A DNA stretch of 47,240 bases from Cyanobacteriota bacterium (lineage in GTDB: Bacteria; Cyanobacteriota; Cyanobacteriia; PCC-6307; Cyanobiaceae), in the NCBI GenBank assembly GCA_027620015.1, contig JAQCGH010000013.1, positions 1 to 47,240 of the forward strand, read 5' to 3'. Made by a program: the position numbers and the translations under genes. The notes under the pieces were generated by a model. The model saw nothing but the letters and a program-made list of their open reading frames with translations. It was not told where the DNA came from and did no database searches. How positions within the stretch are numbered: position 1 is the first letter of the stretch; the number at the start of each line of letters is the position of its first letter. This document shows positions 7,488-15,304 of this stretch, piece by piece.

Positions 7488-8466
7488 AACAGGCTTGTTG
7501 CCTGAACCAGCCTGGTTGGCGCCTGCCCTCAATAGCGGCTTCGCTTACAGCGATCGCATCGCCTCCAGGGCCGCCGGCCAGAGCGTCAGCGCTTTTTATG
7601 CCGATTGCTATCGCCATTCAACGCCTATCGATTGGCTGCAGCGCCTCGCCGCCGGCGAGATCTACAGGAACGGCCAGCAGCTCCTGGCCGATGTGGCCCT
7701 AGCAGCCGGAGATGGGCTGGTCTGGCATCGGCCCCCTTGGCACGAGGCGGCCGTGCCGGTGTTGCCCAGCCCCCTGTTCGACAACGGCGACCTGCTGGTG
7801 TTCAACAAGCCCAGCGGCTTGCCGGTGCTGCCGGCCGGCGGCTTCCTGGAGCACACCTTGCTGGCCCAACTGCAGGCCCGCTGCCCTGAGGCCCGGCCCG
7901 TGCACCGCCTGGGCCGCTTCACCTCCGGCCTGCTGGTGTGTGCCCGCCTTCCCGCCAGCCGCGCCTGGCTTAGTGCCTTGCTGCGAGAAAGCACGGCGCA
8001 ACGCCGCTGCATTAAGACCTACCGGGCCCTGCTGCAACATCCGGCACCGGAATCCCCCTTGCTGGCGCTGCAGCTCGACCAACAGCTCAGCCTCACCACG
8101 CCGATTGGTTGCTGTCCTCATCAGCGCCTAGGACGTATATGGGCCGCGGCCCCGACAGATGCTTCTGCCTTGCCGGCTTCAAGTGAGCTGCGCCTGCTGG
8201 AGAAAGGTGAGCGCGGCTGGCTGGTGGAGGTCACAATCGCCACGGGCCGGCCCCACCAGATCCGCATCCACACAGCCGCCGCCGGGGCGCCTCTGCTGGG
8301 TGATCCGCTCTACGGGCCGGGCGGTGTGGCCTGCGACCAAGCCCTGCCAGGCGATGGTGGCTACCACCTGCACGCCCACAGGCTGCAAGTGGTCTGCCCC
8401 GATGGCGGCCTGCTTGCGCTGGAGGCGCCGTTGCCCGAGGCACTGCGCGGAGCTGACGATGACTGA
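7459..8466 (+). CDS. RluA-family pseudouridine synthase with Gly at the catalytic Asp position
   Basis: This 335-residue protein matches RluA/RluD-type pseudouridine synthases: an S4-like N-terminal region, DLLVFNKPSGLPVLP (111-125), the signature region PVHRLGRFTSGLLV (147-160), KTYRALL, and the C-terminal TGRPHQIRIHTAAAGAPLLGDPLYG. In the canonical motif HRLDxxTSG the Asp is the catalytic nucleophile; here residue 152 is Gly (codon ggc, 7912-7914). I recall that a plant and cyanobacterial subgroup also has HRLG, so this may be a real subfamily rather than an error. Whether it is catalytically active is unclear. The start ATG 7459 lies inside the response regulator gene, and its stop overlaps the AlkB-like gene by 8 bases. 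Confidence 0.88.
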   Translation: MPLSTGLLTETGLLPEPAWLAPALNSGFAYSDRIASRAAGQSVSAFYADCYRHSTPIDWLQRLAAGEIYRNGQQLLADVALAAGDGLVWHRPPWHEAAVPVLPSPLFDNGDLLVFNKPSGLPVLPAGGFLEHTLLAQLQARCPEARPVHRLGRFTSGLLVCARLPASRAWLSALLRESTAQRRCIKTYRALLQHPAPESPLLALQLDQQLSLTTPIGCCPHQRLGRIWAAAPTDASALPASSELRLLEKGERGWLVEVTIATGRPHQIRIHTAAAGAPLLGDPLYGPGGVACDQALPGDGGYHLHAHRLQVVCPDGGLLALEAPLPEALRGADDD

Positions 8467-9103
8467 AGTGCAAGCGCCGGGTTTGCACCTGCGTCACTGG
8501 CCAGCCTGGTTGGCGCCCAGCACCGCTGCTGAGCTACTTGAGCGCTTGCAGCTCGAAGTGCCCTGGAAGCAGGAGTCGGTCACGATTTACGGCCGTCGCC
8601 ACCTGCTGCCGCGACTCACCTGCTGGATGGCTGATCCCGGCTGCGGATACAGCTATAGCGGCCTGGCCAATGTGATTGAGCCCTGGTCGCCAGCTGCCGC
8701 CGAGCTGCGCGAAGCCTTGCAAGTGCTCACGGGCTGGCGTTTCAACTCCCTGCTGCTCAATCGCTACCGCGATGGCCGCGACGCCATGGGCTGGCATGCG
8801 GATGATGAACCCGAGCTCGATCCCACCGCTCCGATCGCCTCTCTCAGCCTCGGAGCCCCCCGTGATTTCCGCCTGCGGCCCCATCCCAGCCCGCGCCATC
8901 GCTCCGCTGTCGTCTCCGGTGCCTGCCAGGTGCCTGCAGGTTTTGGCGACTGCGCCCCATTCAACATGCAGTTGCACAACGGCGACTTACTGTTGATGGA
9001 GCCTCCAACCCAGCTGTGGTGGCAGCATGCCCTGCCGCGCCGGCTGCGGCTGCAGCAGCAGCGCCTCAACCTGACGTTTCGGGTGGTGCGCACCGTTGCA
9101 TAA
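8459..9103 (+). CDS. AlkB-like 2-oxoglutarate/Fe(II) dioxygenase
   Basis: This 214-residue protein has the AlkB core: LLLNRYRDGRDAMGWHADDEPEL with the Fe ligands H113 and D115, IASLSLGAPRDFRLR, then HNGDLLLMEPPTQLWWQH with the distal ligand H190, and RLNLTFR (202-208) with the 2-oxoglutarate-binding Arg. AlkB enzymes demethylate alkylated bases in DNA or RNA by oxidation. The start ATG 8459 lies within the last codons of the RluA-family gene (ATGACTGA overlap), so translational coupling is likely. This size is typical of ALKBH2/3-like bacterial members. Substrate preference cannot be read from sequence. Confidence 0.92.
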   Translation: MTEVQAPGLHLRHWPAWLAPSTAAELLERLQLEVPWKQESVTIYGRRHLLPRLTCWMADPGCGYSYSGLANVIEPWSPAAAELREALQVLTGWRFNSLLLNRYRDGRDAMGWHADDEPELDPTAPIASLSLGAPRDFRLRPHPSPRHRSAVVSGACQVPAGFGDCAPFNMQLHNGDLLLMEPPTQLWWQHALPRRLRLQQQRLNLTFRVVRTVA

Positions 9104-9109
9104 GGCCGC

Positions 9110-9823
9110 TCAAACCCGCTCGAAGGCAATCAGGCGGGAGAAGTAAAATGGCGCCTGATTAAGGCTGCGGCGCATGGGCTTGAAGCCGACTTCGGCAGCG
9201 GCGGCCACGATGCCCGCCTCACGCAGGGTGTAGGCGCGGGTGGCTTTGCTGGGGCCGGGGAAAAGCTGGCCGATGCTTTTGAGCAGGGCCAGAAGCGGCG
9301 TGTAAGGGGCGAAGCTCACGATCAGGTGGCGCTCGGCCATCGAAGCCAGGTGGCGCACCATCTCTTCGGCCGGTGCCTGGGGATAGTGGATGAACACATC
9401 CAGGCAGATCACCGTGTTGTAGCGGCCCTCCAGACTTTCGAGATCGGAGGCTAGGAAGCTGATCTGGCCGGGCTTGACGCCAAGTTCACTAGCGCGGCGC
9501 TGCGCCTCCTGCACCATCGCGGCGGAGAGGTCGGAGGCGGCGATTGAGCCCGCACCCAGCTGGGCCAAAGGCAGGGTCAAGCTGCCTACACCGCAGCCGG
9601 CATCACAGAAGTTGCGGCTCTCCAAGCCGCCCTGCTCTTGCAGCCAGGCCAGCACGTTATCGACTGTTTTTTGGTGGCCGATGCGGATGTTGCGCTGCAC
9701 CCGATTGACGTCGGCGGATTCGCTGTAAATGCGATTCCAGCGCTCAAAGCCGGTGGTTTCGAAGTAGCCCTTCACCTCCAGTTTTTCTGCCTGTTTGGAT
9801 TCCAGTAGCTGTTCGGGGGGCAT
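9110..9823 (-). CDS. chlM: Mg-protoporphyrin IX O-methyltransferase
   Basis: This 237-residue enzyme uses S-adenosylmethionine to methylate the 13-propionate of Mg-protoporphyrin IX, a step of chlorophyll synthesis in the cytoplasm or at the thylakoid. The N-terminus VKGYFETTGFERWNRIYS is characteristic of ChlM/BchM. SAM motif I is NFCDAGCGVGSLTLPLA, motif II is YNTVICLDVFIHYPQ, and VSFAPYTPLLALLKSIGQLFPG follows. Length is as expected for the family. ATG 9823 was chosen; the next gene upstream on this strand, nagA, ends 26 bases away, so the two may be co-transcribed. It converges with the AlkB-like gene, leaving only 6 bases between stops. Confidence 0.95.
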   Translation of the reverse strand: MPPEQLLESKQAEKLEVKGYFETTGFERWNRIYSESADVNRVQRNIRIGHQKTVDNVLAWLQEQGGLESRNFCDAGCGVGSLTLPLAQLGAGSIAASDLSAAMVQEAQRRASELGVKPGQISFLASDLESLEGRYNTVICLDVFIHYPQAPAEEMVRHLASMAERHLIVSFAPYTPLLALLKSIGQLFPGPSKATRAYTLREAGIVAAAAEVGFKPMRRSLNQAPFYFSRLIAFERV

Positions 9824-9849
9824 GGGGATATCCGGTCGTGGCGCGGATC

Positions 9850-11052
9850 CTAGGGAGTGACTTCTGCTTCGGGCCGCTGCCAGCTGAGCCCGGCGGCCCC
9901 CTCCTGCCAGCGCAGGGTTTCTGCCATAGGCATGCCCAGCAGCATTTGGTCGATGCTGCGGTCATCGCCAAGCACCCTCCTGGGCAGCACGGTGGCCGAG
10001 GCGATGGCACGGGCTGGCTCACCGGTCCACTGGGCCAGGCGATGTACGCCCTCCAGTAGCGGCAGGGTGACGCCGGCAAGTGTGCCGTCTTCCAGCCGGC
10101 AGCTGCCGTTGGCCACGATCAGCAAGCGCTCATCCCAGCGGTACTGGCCTTCGCCGAGTCCGTAGGGGGATAGGGCATCGCTCACCAAAACCACTTGCTC
10201 TGGCGCCAGACGCTGCAGCAGCACCGCCATGCTGGGGGCCACGTGCACCCCATCGGCGATCAGGCCTATTGCCACATCCCCCCGCAGGGCGGCAGCCGCA
10301 ATTGGCCCCGGTGCTCGGTGGTGCATGCCTGGCATGGCGTTGAAGGAGTGGGTGAGCATGGTCACCCCATGCTCAAAGGCTGCTTCGGCTTGGGTTTCGT
10401 TAGCGGCGCTGTGGCCCAGGCTCACAACGATTCCACGCTCTGCCAGGGCGGTGATCACGGGGCCTGCTCCTTCAAGTTCCGGGGCCAGGGTCACTAAGTC
10501 AATGTCGCTCTCAAAGCCGTCAATGCGCTCCAGCAGGGCGGACAGGCTTGGGGCGGCCAGGTGCTGGGCCGGATGGGCGCCCCGTCGACTGGGTTCAAGG
10601 AAGGGACCCTCCAGGTGGGCGCCCAGCAGCTGGCAGCGGCCCGGTCGGTGATTTGCTCGCGCTGCGGCCAGCACCGCCAGGGCCTGGCGCAGGGGTGCAA
10701 CGCCGCAAGTCACCAGGGTGGGGCAGATCGCTTCGACACCATCGCGCCAGAACAGCTCCAGCAGTGCCTCGAGTTGCGGAAGATCGGCCTGCGTGAGCTC
10801 CGGAAAAGTCAGGCCCAGCCCACCGTTGACTTGCAGATCCACCCCGCCCGGGCTGAGCCAGTCGCCCTGCCAGTCATTACCGGCGGCCCGGCTACCGGGG
10901 GGCAAAGGCTCCACCAGGCTGATCAGATTGTCGGCATCGAGGCCGATGCGCCAGCGCTGGTTCGAGTCATCACTGCAGCGCTGGGCCTGGGGCAGTCGCA
11001 CATTGCTGAGCCAGCGCATGGGCAGAAGGGACGCCAGACGGGACAATGCCAT
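9850..11052 (-). CDS. nagA: N-acetylglucosamine-6-phosphate deacetylase
   Basis: This 400-residue amidohydrolase converts GlcNAc-6-phosphate to glucosamine-6-phosphate and acetate, in amino-sugar recycling. Visible motifs include DLQVNGGLGLTF, the metal-binding GAHLEGPFLEPSRRGAHP, VSLGHSAANETQAEAAFEHG and LTHSFNAMPGMHHRAPG with conserved His residues, and LVSDALSPYGLGEGQY with the catalytic Asp. The start ATG 11052 (MALSRLASLLP) leaves 17 bases before the divergent purE start; the longer frame would run into purE and has no similarity to the family. The N-terminal beta-strand region is present. Confidence 0.92.
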   Translation of the reverse strand: MALSRLASLLPMRWLSNVRLPQAQRCSDDSNQRWRIGLDADNLISLVEPLPPGSRAAGNDWQGDWLSPGGVDLQVNGGLGLTFPELTQADLPQLEALLELFWRDGVEAICPTLVTCGVAPLRQALAVLAAARANHRPGRCQLLGAHLEGPFLEPSRRGAHPAQHLAAPSLSALLERIDGFESDIDLVTLAPELEGAGPVITALAERGIVVSLGHSAANETQAEAAFEHGVTMLTHSFNAMPGMHHRAPGPIAAAALRGDVAIGLIADGVHVAPSMAVLLQRLAPEQVVLVSDALSPYGLGEGQYRWDERLLIVANGSCRLEDGTLAGVTLPLLEGVHRLAQWTGEPARAIASATVLPRRVLGDDRSIDQMLLGMPMAETLRWQEGAAGLSWQRPEAEVTP

Positions 11053-11069
11053 TCTCCGCCTGAGGCTGC

Positions 11070-11639
11070 GTGGTTGCCTTTTCTTCTGCCGGACCGTTAT
11101 CGGGATCGTTCCAAGCTGCCCCTGCACCCCAGGTAGCAGTGGTGATGGGCAGCGACTCAGACCTGCCCACAATGCAGCCGGCGGTGCAGGTGCTGGAGCA
11201 GTTTGGGGTGGCAGTTGAGGTGCGGGTGCTCTCGGCCCATCGCACTCCTTTGGAGATGGTGGATTTTGCCCAGATGGCCCGCGAGCGGGGCTTCAAGGTG
11301 ATCATCGCCGGTGCCGGCGGCGCCGCCCACCTTCCCGGGATGGTGGCCTCGTTCACCACCTTGCCGGTAATCGGCGTGCCAGTTCAAAGCCAGGCCCTAT
11401 CAGGTGTGGATTCTCTCCATTCGATCGTGCAGATGCCTGCTGGTATCCCGGTGGCCACGGTCGCGATCGGAAATGGACTCAACGCTGGCCTGCTGGCGGC
11501 GCAGATCCTGGCCATCGTCGATCCTCGCCTCGCCCAGGAGATTTCGGACTACCGCGATGGGTTGCACGGCCAGGTAATCGCCAAGGACAACCGGCTCCAG
11601 CAGATTGGCAGCCGGGCCTACCTGGAGCAGATGGGCTGA
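11070..11639 (+). CDS. purE: N5-carboxyaminoimidazole ribonucleotide mutase
   Basis: This 189-residue enzyme rearranges N5-CAIR to CAIR in purine synthesis. It shows the strongly conserved [73 protein letters not shown] and the C-terminal [10 protein letters not shown]. The GTG start at 11070 has GAGG at 11062-11065, a plausible ribosome-binding site, and gives an N-terminal extension of about 22 residues compared with minimal PurE. It diverges from nagA with only 17 bases between starts. The stop overlaps the next gene as TGATG. Confidence 0.95.
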   Translation: MVAFSSAGPLSGSFQAAPAPQVAVVMGSDSDLPTMQPAVQVLEQFGVAVEVRVLSAHRTPLEMVDFAQMARERGFKVIIAGAGGAAHLPGMVASFTTLPVIGVPVQSQALSGVDSLHSIVQMPAGIPVATVAIGNGLNAGLLAAQILAIVDPRLAQEISDYRDGLHGQVIAKDNRLQQIGSRAYLEQMG

Positions 11640-12748
11640 TGCTGGAACGACTTGTTCTGCCCCCCTGGCTTAAGGCCGGCCTGGCTCTGCCCCTGCTGGT
11701 GCTCAACCTCTGGGTGCTGCGTCAGCTGCTTTTGCCATTGGCGCCCTTCCCGGCAGTGTTTGTGGGGGCGGCCCTAATCGCCTTTTTGCTTGATCTGCCC
11801 AGCCGCTGGCTGATTGGCCGCGGCCTACCGCGCTGGCTTGCATACGCGCTGGTGGTGGGGATCACCCTGGGTTTGATGGCCCTAGCCGCCATCTGGCTGG
11901 TTCCCCGCCTGATCGAGCAGTTGGGTGAGTTGATCACAGCTTTGCCGGGCTGGCTGGCCCAAGGGGAAATCCTGCTGCAGGAGCTGCAGGCCTGGGCTGG
12001 CGCCAGGGGTTTGCCTGGCGATTTTGGCGACCTCAGCAGCGAGTTGCTCACCCGCACCAGCCAGCTGGCCCGTCAGTTCAGCCAGCAGCTGCTCAGCTTG
12101 CTTGGCGCCACCGTGGGCATCACGGTCAACACCGTGATAGTGCTCGTGCTGGCGGTGTTCCTGCTGCTAGGAGGCGAAGGCATCAGCGCTGGCCTTGCCC
12201 AGTGGTTGCCGCCGAGGGCGCGCAGCTTGGTGGTCACGACCTTGAACCGCACCTTCCGTGGCTATTTCGCTGGCCAGGTGTTGTTGGCCCTGATCCTCAG
12301 CGTTGCCCAAATCTTGGTGTTCACCCTGCTGGGAATTCCTTACGGAGTGCTGTTTGCGGTGGCGATTGGTTTCACCACCTTGGTGCCTTACGCCAGTGCC
12401 CTCACGATCCTGCTGGTGAGCTTGTTGCTTGCCCTGGATGATCCCCGCACCGGCCTTGAGGTGCTAGCTGCGGCGATCGCCGTGGGCCAGGTGGTGGATC
12501 AGGTGATCCAGCCGCGCTTGATGGGCCGGATTGTGGGCTTACAGCCTGCCTGGCTGCTGATCAGCCTGCCGGTGGGAGCACGACTGGGGAGCCTGCTGGG
12601 GTTGGGCGATTTGCTGGGTTTGCTGCTGGCGGTGCCGGTGGCCAGCTGTGCCAAAACATTCCTTGATAGTTGGGGCGAGCAATTGCGAGCCGCTGAGCGC
12701 AGCGAGGTCGAACCCATCCCAGCCCCACTCAGCTCGCGGGTGCCGTGA
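11639..12748 (+). CDS. AI-2E/PerM-family membrane transporter
   Basis: This 369-residue membrane protein starts inside the purE stop (TGATG). It has N-terminal helix pairs, a soluble amphipathic middle region (about 100-150, LGELITALPGWLAQG onward), then hydrophobic blocks with VNTVIVLVLAVFLLLGG, FTLLGIPYGVLFAVAIGFTTLVPYAS and VVDQVIQPRLMGRIVGLQPAWLLISLPVG. The last motif is diagnostic of the AI-2E/YhhT/PerM family, whose members export diverse small molecules or exchange ions; substrate predictions are unreliable. It overlaps the convergent cysC gene by 20 bases. Confidence 0.9.
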   Translation: MLERLVLPPWLKAGLALPLLVLNLWVLRQLLLPLAPFPAVFVGAALIAFLLDLPSRWLIGRGLPRWLAYALVVGITLGLMALAAIWLVPRLIEQLGELITALPGWLAQGEILLQELQAWAGARGLPGDFGDLSSELLTRTSQLARQFSQQLLSLLGATVGITVNTVIVLVLAVFLLLGGEGISAGLAQWLPPRARSLVVTTLNRTFRGYFAGQVLLALILSVAQILVFTLLGIPYGVLFAVAIGFTTLVPYASALTILLVSLLLALDDPRTGLEVLAAAIAVGQVVDQVIQPRLMGRIVGLQPAWLLISLPVGARLGSLLGLGDLLGLLLAVPVASCAKTFLDSWGEQLRAAERSEVEPIPAPLSSRVP

Positions 12749-13388
12749 TAATTCCGTGAATTTCAAGGTAGGCAACCACTGTTGCCACGCTTTCCTCCAG
12801 GTTTTGGCTGCCGGTATGCACCAGCAGCTCGGGGCTGGCCGGGGCCTCGTAGGGGCTGGAGATGCCTGTGAACTCCTTGATTTCGCCAGTCCGAGCTTTG
12901 GCGTAAAGGCCTTTGGTGTCCCGCTCCTCGCACACCGCCAGGTCTGCGGCACAGTGGATCTCAATGAAGTCGCCGGCCTCCACTAGGGCGCGAGCTTTGT
13001 CGCGGTCGGCCTTGAAGGGCGACACAAAGGCGGTGAGCACCACCACCCCCGCATCCAGAAAAAGCTTGCTTACCTCGCCAATGCGGCGAATGTTTTCCTC
13101 GCGGGCGGTATCGGAGAATCCCAAGTCCTTGCAGAGGCCGTGGCGGACGTTGTCGCCATCGAGCACGTAACAGGAGAGCCCTCGTTCAAACAGTGCCGAA
13201 TTCACTGCGTTGGCCAGCGTGCTCTTGCCCGAGCCGCTCAGCCCGGTGAACCAAAGGATGGCGCTGCGGTGACCGCGCTGTAATGCCCGAGCAGCCCGAT
13301 CCACCGAGGCTTGATGCCAGGCGATGTTGGTTGAGGCCCCTTGGTTGGTGACTTCGCCGTAGGTGGGGGTGGAGGGAGCGGCGGACAT
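12729..13388 (-). CDS. cysC: adenylylsulfate (APS) kinase
   Basis: This 219-residue kinase phosphorylates APS to PAPS in sulfate assimilation. It has the P-loop WFTGLSGSGKSTLANAV near residue 50, the APS-binding LDGDNVRHGLCKDLGFSDTAREENIRRIGEV, FVSPFKADRDKAR with the conserved Ser, and KGLYAKARTGEIKEFTGISSPYEAP near the C-terminus. These are all complete, so it should be active. ATG 13388 fits the usual cyanobacterial N-terminus that includes TNIAWHQASVDR. The upstream 164 bases to the SUI1-like gene hold no evident gene. Confidence 0.95.
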   Translation of the reverse strand: MSAAPSTPTYGEVTNQGASTNIAWHQASVDRAARALQRGHRSAILWFTGLSGSGKSTLANAVNSALFERGLSCYVLDGDNVRHGLCKDLGFSDTAREENIRRIGEVSKLFLDAGVVVLTAFVSPFKADRDKARALVEAGDFIEIHCAADLAVCEERDTKGLYAKARTGEIKEFTGISSPYEAPASPELLVHTGSQNLEESVATVVAYLEIHGIITAPAS

Positions 13389-13552
13389 CGGCGCAGGGCG
13401 TTGGGGCGGATGGAGTCATTGTCTCCTGAGCCCCGCATCAAGCCCATGAGAGGTCCAGCTCAACTTTGGGAGTTGTTTTGCGGCGGCACTGGCTGAACGT
13501 GATCAATTAACCATCAGTAAGCCGCTTGGGTGAGCCTTGTGGCGCTTGCTTT

Positions 13553-13897
13553 TCAGCCTCCAGCCTGCTTGGCCCGGTAGCCCGCCTGTTCCAGGGCTGC
13601 GAGAGCTGGGGCCACCTGGTCTCCCTGCAGCTCGATCACGCCGTCCTTGACGGTGCCGCCTGTGCCGGCGGCGGCCTTGAGCTGTTTTAAAAGCATTTTT
13701 AGCTCTGCTTCCGGTGCTTTTAGGCCCGTGATGGCTGTAACGAGCTTTCCTCCCTTGCCCGCTTTGGTGCGCTGCACCCGCACCTGCTGCTGGGCCTTCG
13801 GGTTGGGTGCGTCCGCCGGGCCTGATCCAGAGTTGGTGGGCCTGGCCATGCTTGAGGAGTTGCTACCGAATTCCTGCCAGCCCCCTTTCCTTGTCAT
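13553..13897 (-). CDS. SUI1/eIF1-like translation factor (YciH type)
   Basis: This 114-residue protein has a short disordered N-terminus followed by a SUI1 domain: VRVQRTKAGKGGKLVTAITGLKAPEAELKMLLKQLKAAAGTGGTVKDGVIELQGD, ending in LEQAGYRAK. Bacterial YciH-type proteins are thought to influence start-codon fidelity, similar to eIF1, but their role in bacteria is not settled. The start ATG 13897 has AGGG six bases upstream. It is divergent from trpB with 124 bases between. Confidence 0.93.
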   Translation of the reverse strand: MTRKGGWQEFGSNSSSMARPTNSGSGPADAPNPKAQQQVRVQRTKAGKGGKLVTAITGLKAPEAELKMLLKQLKAAAGTGGTVKDGVIELQGDQVAPALAALEQAGYRAKQAGG

Positions 13898-14021
13898 GAC
13901 GAACCCTGCGCCTTTTCCCCAATTCTGATCGGCGCCTATGCCCTTCTGGAGTCAACAGAACAGCTCATCAAGAATGAGTGCAGTTATCTCCCTAGGCTGG
14001 CCTCACTGCGCTTAGCCACCG
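13898..14021. other. SUI1-trpB intergenic region with a short Trp-containing ORF
   Basis: This divergent gap must hold promoters for both flanking genes, though no clear -10/-35 pair stood out. It contains a 13-codon ORF at 13974-14015 (MSAVISLGWPHCA) that ends seven bases before the trpB GTG. With only one Trp codon it is a weak leader-peptide candidate. No attenuator hairpin with a T-tract was seen. Confidence 0.3.
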
Positions 14022-15293
14022 GTGACAAGCACCGTTCCTCCCATCTCCGCTGCCAGCGGGGTCGATCCGGCATCCCTTGAGCTTGCGGCCCGCCCCAACA
14101 ATTTGGGTCGCTTCGGCCAATTCGGCGGTCAGTACGTGCCGGAAACTTTGATCCCCGCCCTAGCGGAGCTGGAGCAGGCGGCGGCTGAGGCTTGGGCTGA
14201 TCCTGCTTTCACCGACCGACTCAACCACCTGTTACGAACCTATGTGGGGCGCCCTAATCCCCTTTACGAGGCTGAGCGGCTCAGCGAGCACTACCGCCGG
14301 CCCGAGGGCGGCCCGCGCATCTGGCTGAAGCGCGAAGACCTTAACCACACCGGTGCCCACAAGATCAATAACGCCCTAGGGCAGGCGCTGCTTGCCCTGC
14401 GCATGGGCAAAAAGCGGATCATTGCCGAAACCGGCGCTGGCCAGCACGGCGTGGCTACCGCCACCGTGTGCGCCCGCTTCGGGCTGGAGTGTGTCGTTTA
14501 CATGGGCGCTGAAGATATGCGCCGTCAAGCCCTCAACGTTTTCCGTATGCGGCTGCTGGGGGCAACGGTGTCCCCCGTCACCGCCGGTACGGCCACCCTC
14601 AAGGACGCCACCAGCGAAGCAATCCGCGACTGGGTTACCAACGTGGAGAGCACTCACTACATCCTCGGCTCGGTAGCTGGGCCCCATCCCTACCCGATGC
14701 TGGTGCGTGATTTCCACGCCGTGATTGGTGAGGAGACAAAGCGCCAGTGCCACGAGGCTTTTGGCCGCAATCCTGATGTGCTGGTGGCCTGCGTGGGAGG
14801 GGGGTCTAACGCCATGGGCCTTTTCCATCCTTTCGTGCAGGACACGGCCGTGCGGTTAGTGGGAGTGGAGGCCGCTGGCGATGGCGTGGCCACCGGCCGC
14901 CATGCCGCCACGATCACCGAGGGCCGCGTGGGTGTGTTGCACGGCGCTATGAGCCTGCTGCTGCAGGACGAAGAGGGCCAGGTGCAGGAGGCCCACTCGA
15001 TCAGCGCCGGCCTGGATTACCCCGGCGTCGGCCCCGAGCACAGCTACCTGAAAACTATCGGCCGAGCCGAATACGGCGCCGTAACCGACATGGAGGCCCT
15101 AGACGCCCTGAAGCTGCTCTGCCGCCTAGAAGGCATCATCCCTGCCCTGGAAACGGCCCACGCCTTCGCCTGGCTGGAGAAGCTCTGCCCCACTTTGGCC
15201 CCCGGCACCGAGGTGGTGCTCAATTTGTCGGGCCGCGGAGACAAGGACGTCAACACTGTGGCCGAGAAGCTCGGCGACAAGATGGGTGGCTGA
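14022..15293 (+). CDS. trpB: tryptophan synthase beta subunit
   Basis: This 423-residue PLP enzyme condenses indole with serine. It shows [15 protein letters not shown] near the N-terminus, [19 protein letters not shown] with the PLP-binding Lys, [36 protein letters not shown] for phosphate binding, [19 protein letters not shown] and NLSGRGDKD at the end. It is full length. The start is a GTG at 14022 with no strong Shine-Dalgarno. No trpA or other trp gene is adjacent, as is common in cyanobacteria where trp genes are scattered. The stop codon lies in a 12-base perfect palindrome (15289-15300), just before the convergent hrcA end. Confidence 0.97.
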   Translation: MTSTVPPISAASGVDPASLELAARPNNLGRFGQFGGQYVPETLIPALAELEQAAAEAWADPAFTDRLNHLLRTYVGRPNPLYEAERLSEHYRRPEGGPRIWLKREDLNHTGAHKINNALGQALLALRMGKKRIIAETGAGQHGVATATVCARFGLECVVYMGAEDMRRQALNVFRMRLLGATVSPVTAGTATLKDATSEAIRDWVTNVESTHYILGSVAGPHPYPMLVRDFHAVIGEETKRQCHEAFGRNPDVLVACVGGGSNAMGLFHPFVQDTAVRLVGVEAAGDGVATGRHAATITEGRVGVLHGAMSLLLQDEEGQVQEAHSISAGLDYPGVGPEHSYLKTIGRAEYGAVTDMEALDALKLLCRLEGIIPALETAHAFAWLEKLCPTLAPGTEVVLNLSGRGDKDVNTVAEKLGDKMGG

Positions 15294-15304
15294 GCTCAGC
15301 TGCT

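Noticed and set aside
13461-13479. CAACT-TTGGG-AGTTG hairpin followed by TTTT on the plus strand
   Set aside because: The stem is only 5 bp and no plus-strand gene ends nearby; the nearest ends more than 700 bases away. It is unlikely to be a functional terminator.
13411-13497. 28-codon ORF (MESLSPEPRIKPMRG...) between cysC and the SUI1-like gene
   Set aside because: No ribosome-binding site, no recognisable family, low complexity, and it is short enough to occur by chance in the 164-base gap.
15289-15300. 12-base palindrome GCTGAGCTCAGC at the trpB stop
   Set aside because: Palindrome without loop or T-tract at a convergent junction; could be chance in GC-rich sequence, no evidence of a terminator or operator.
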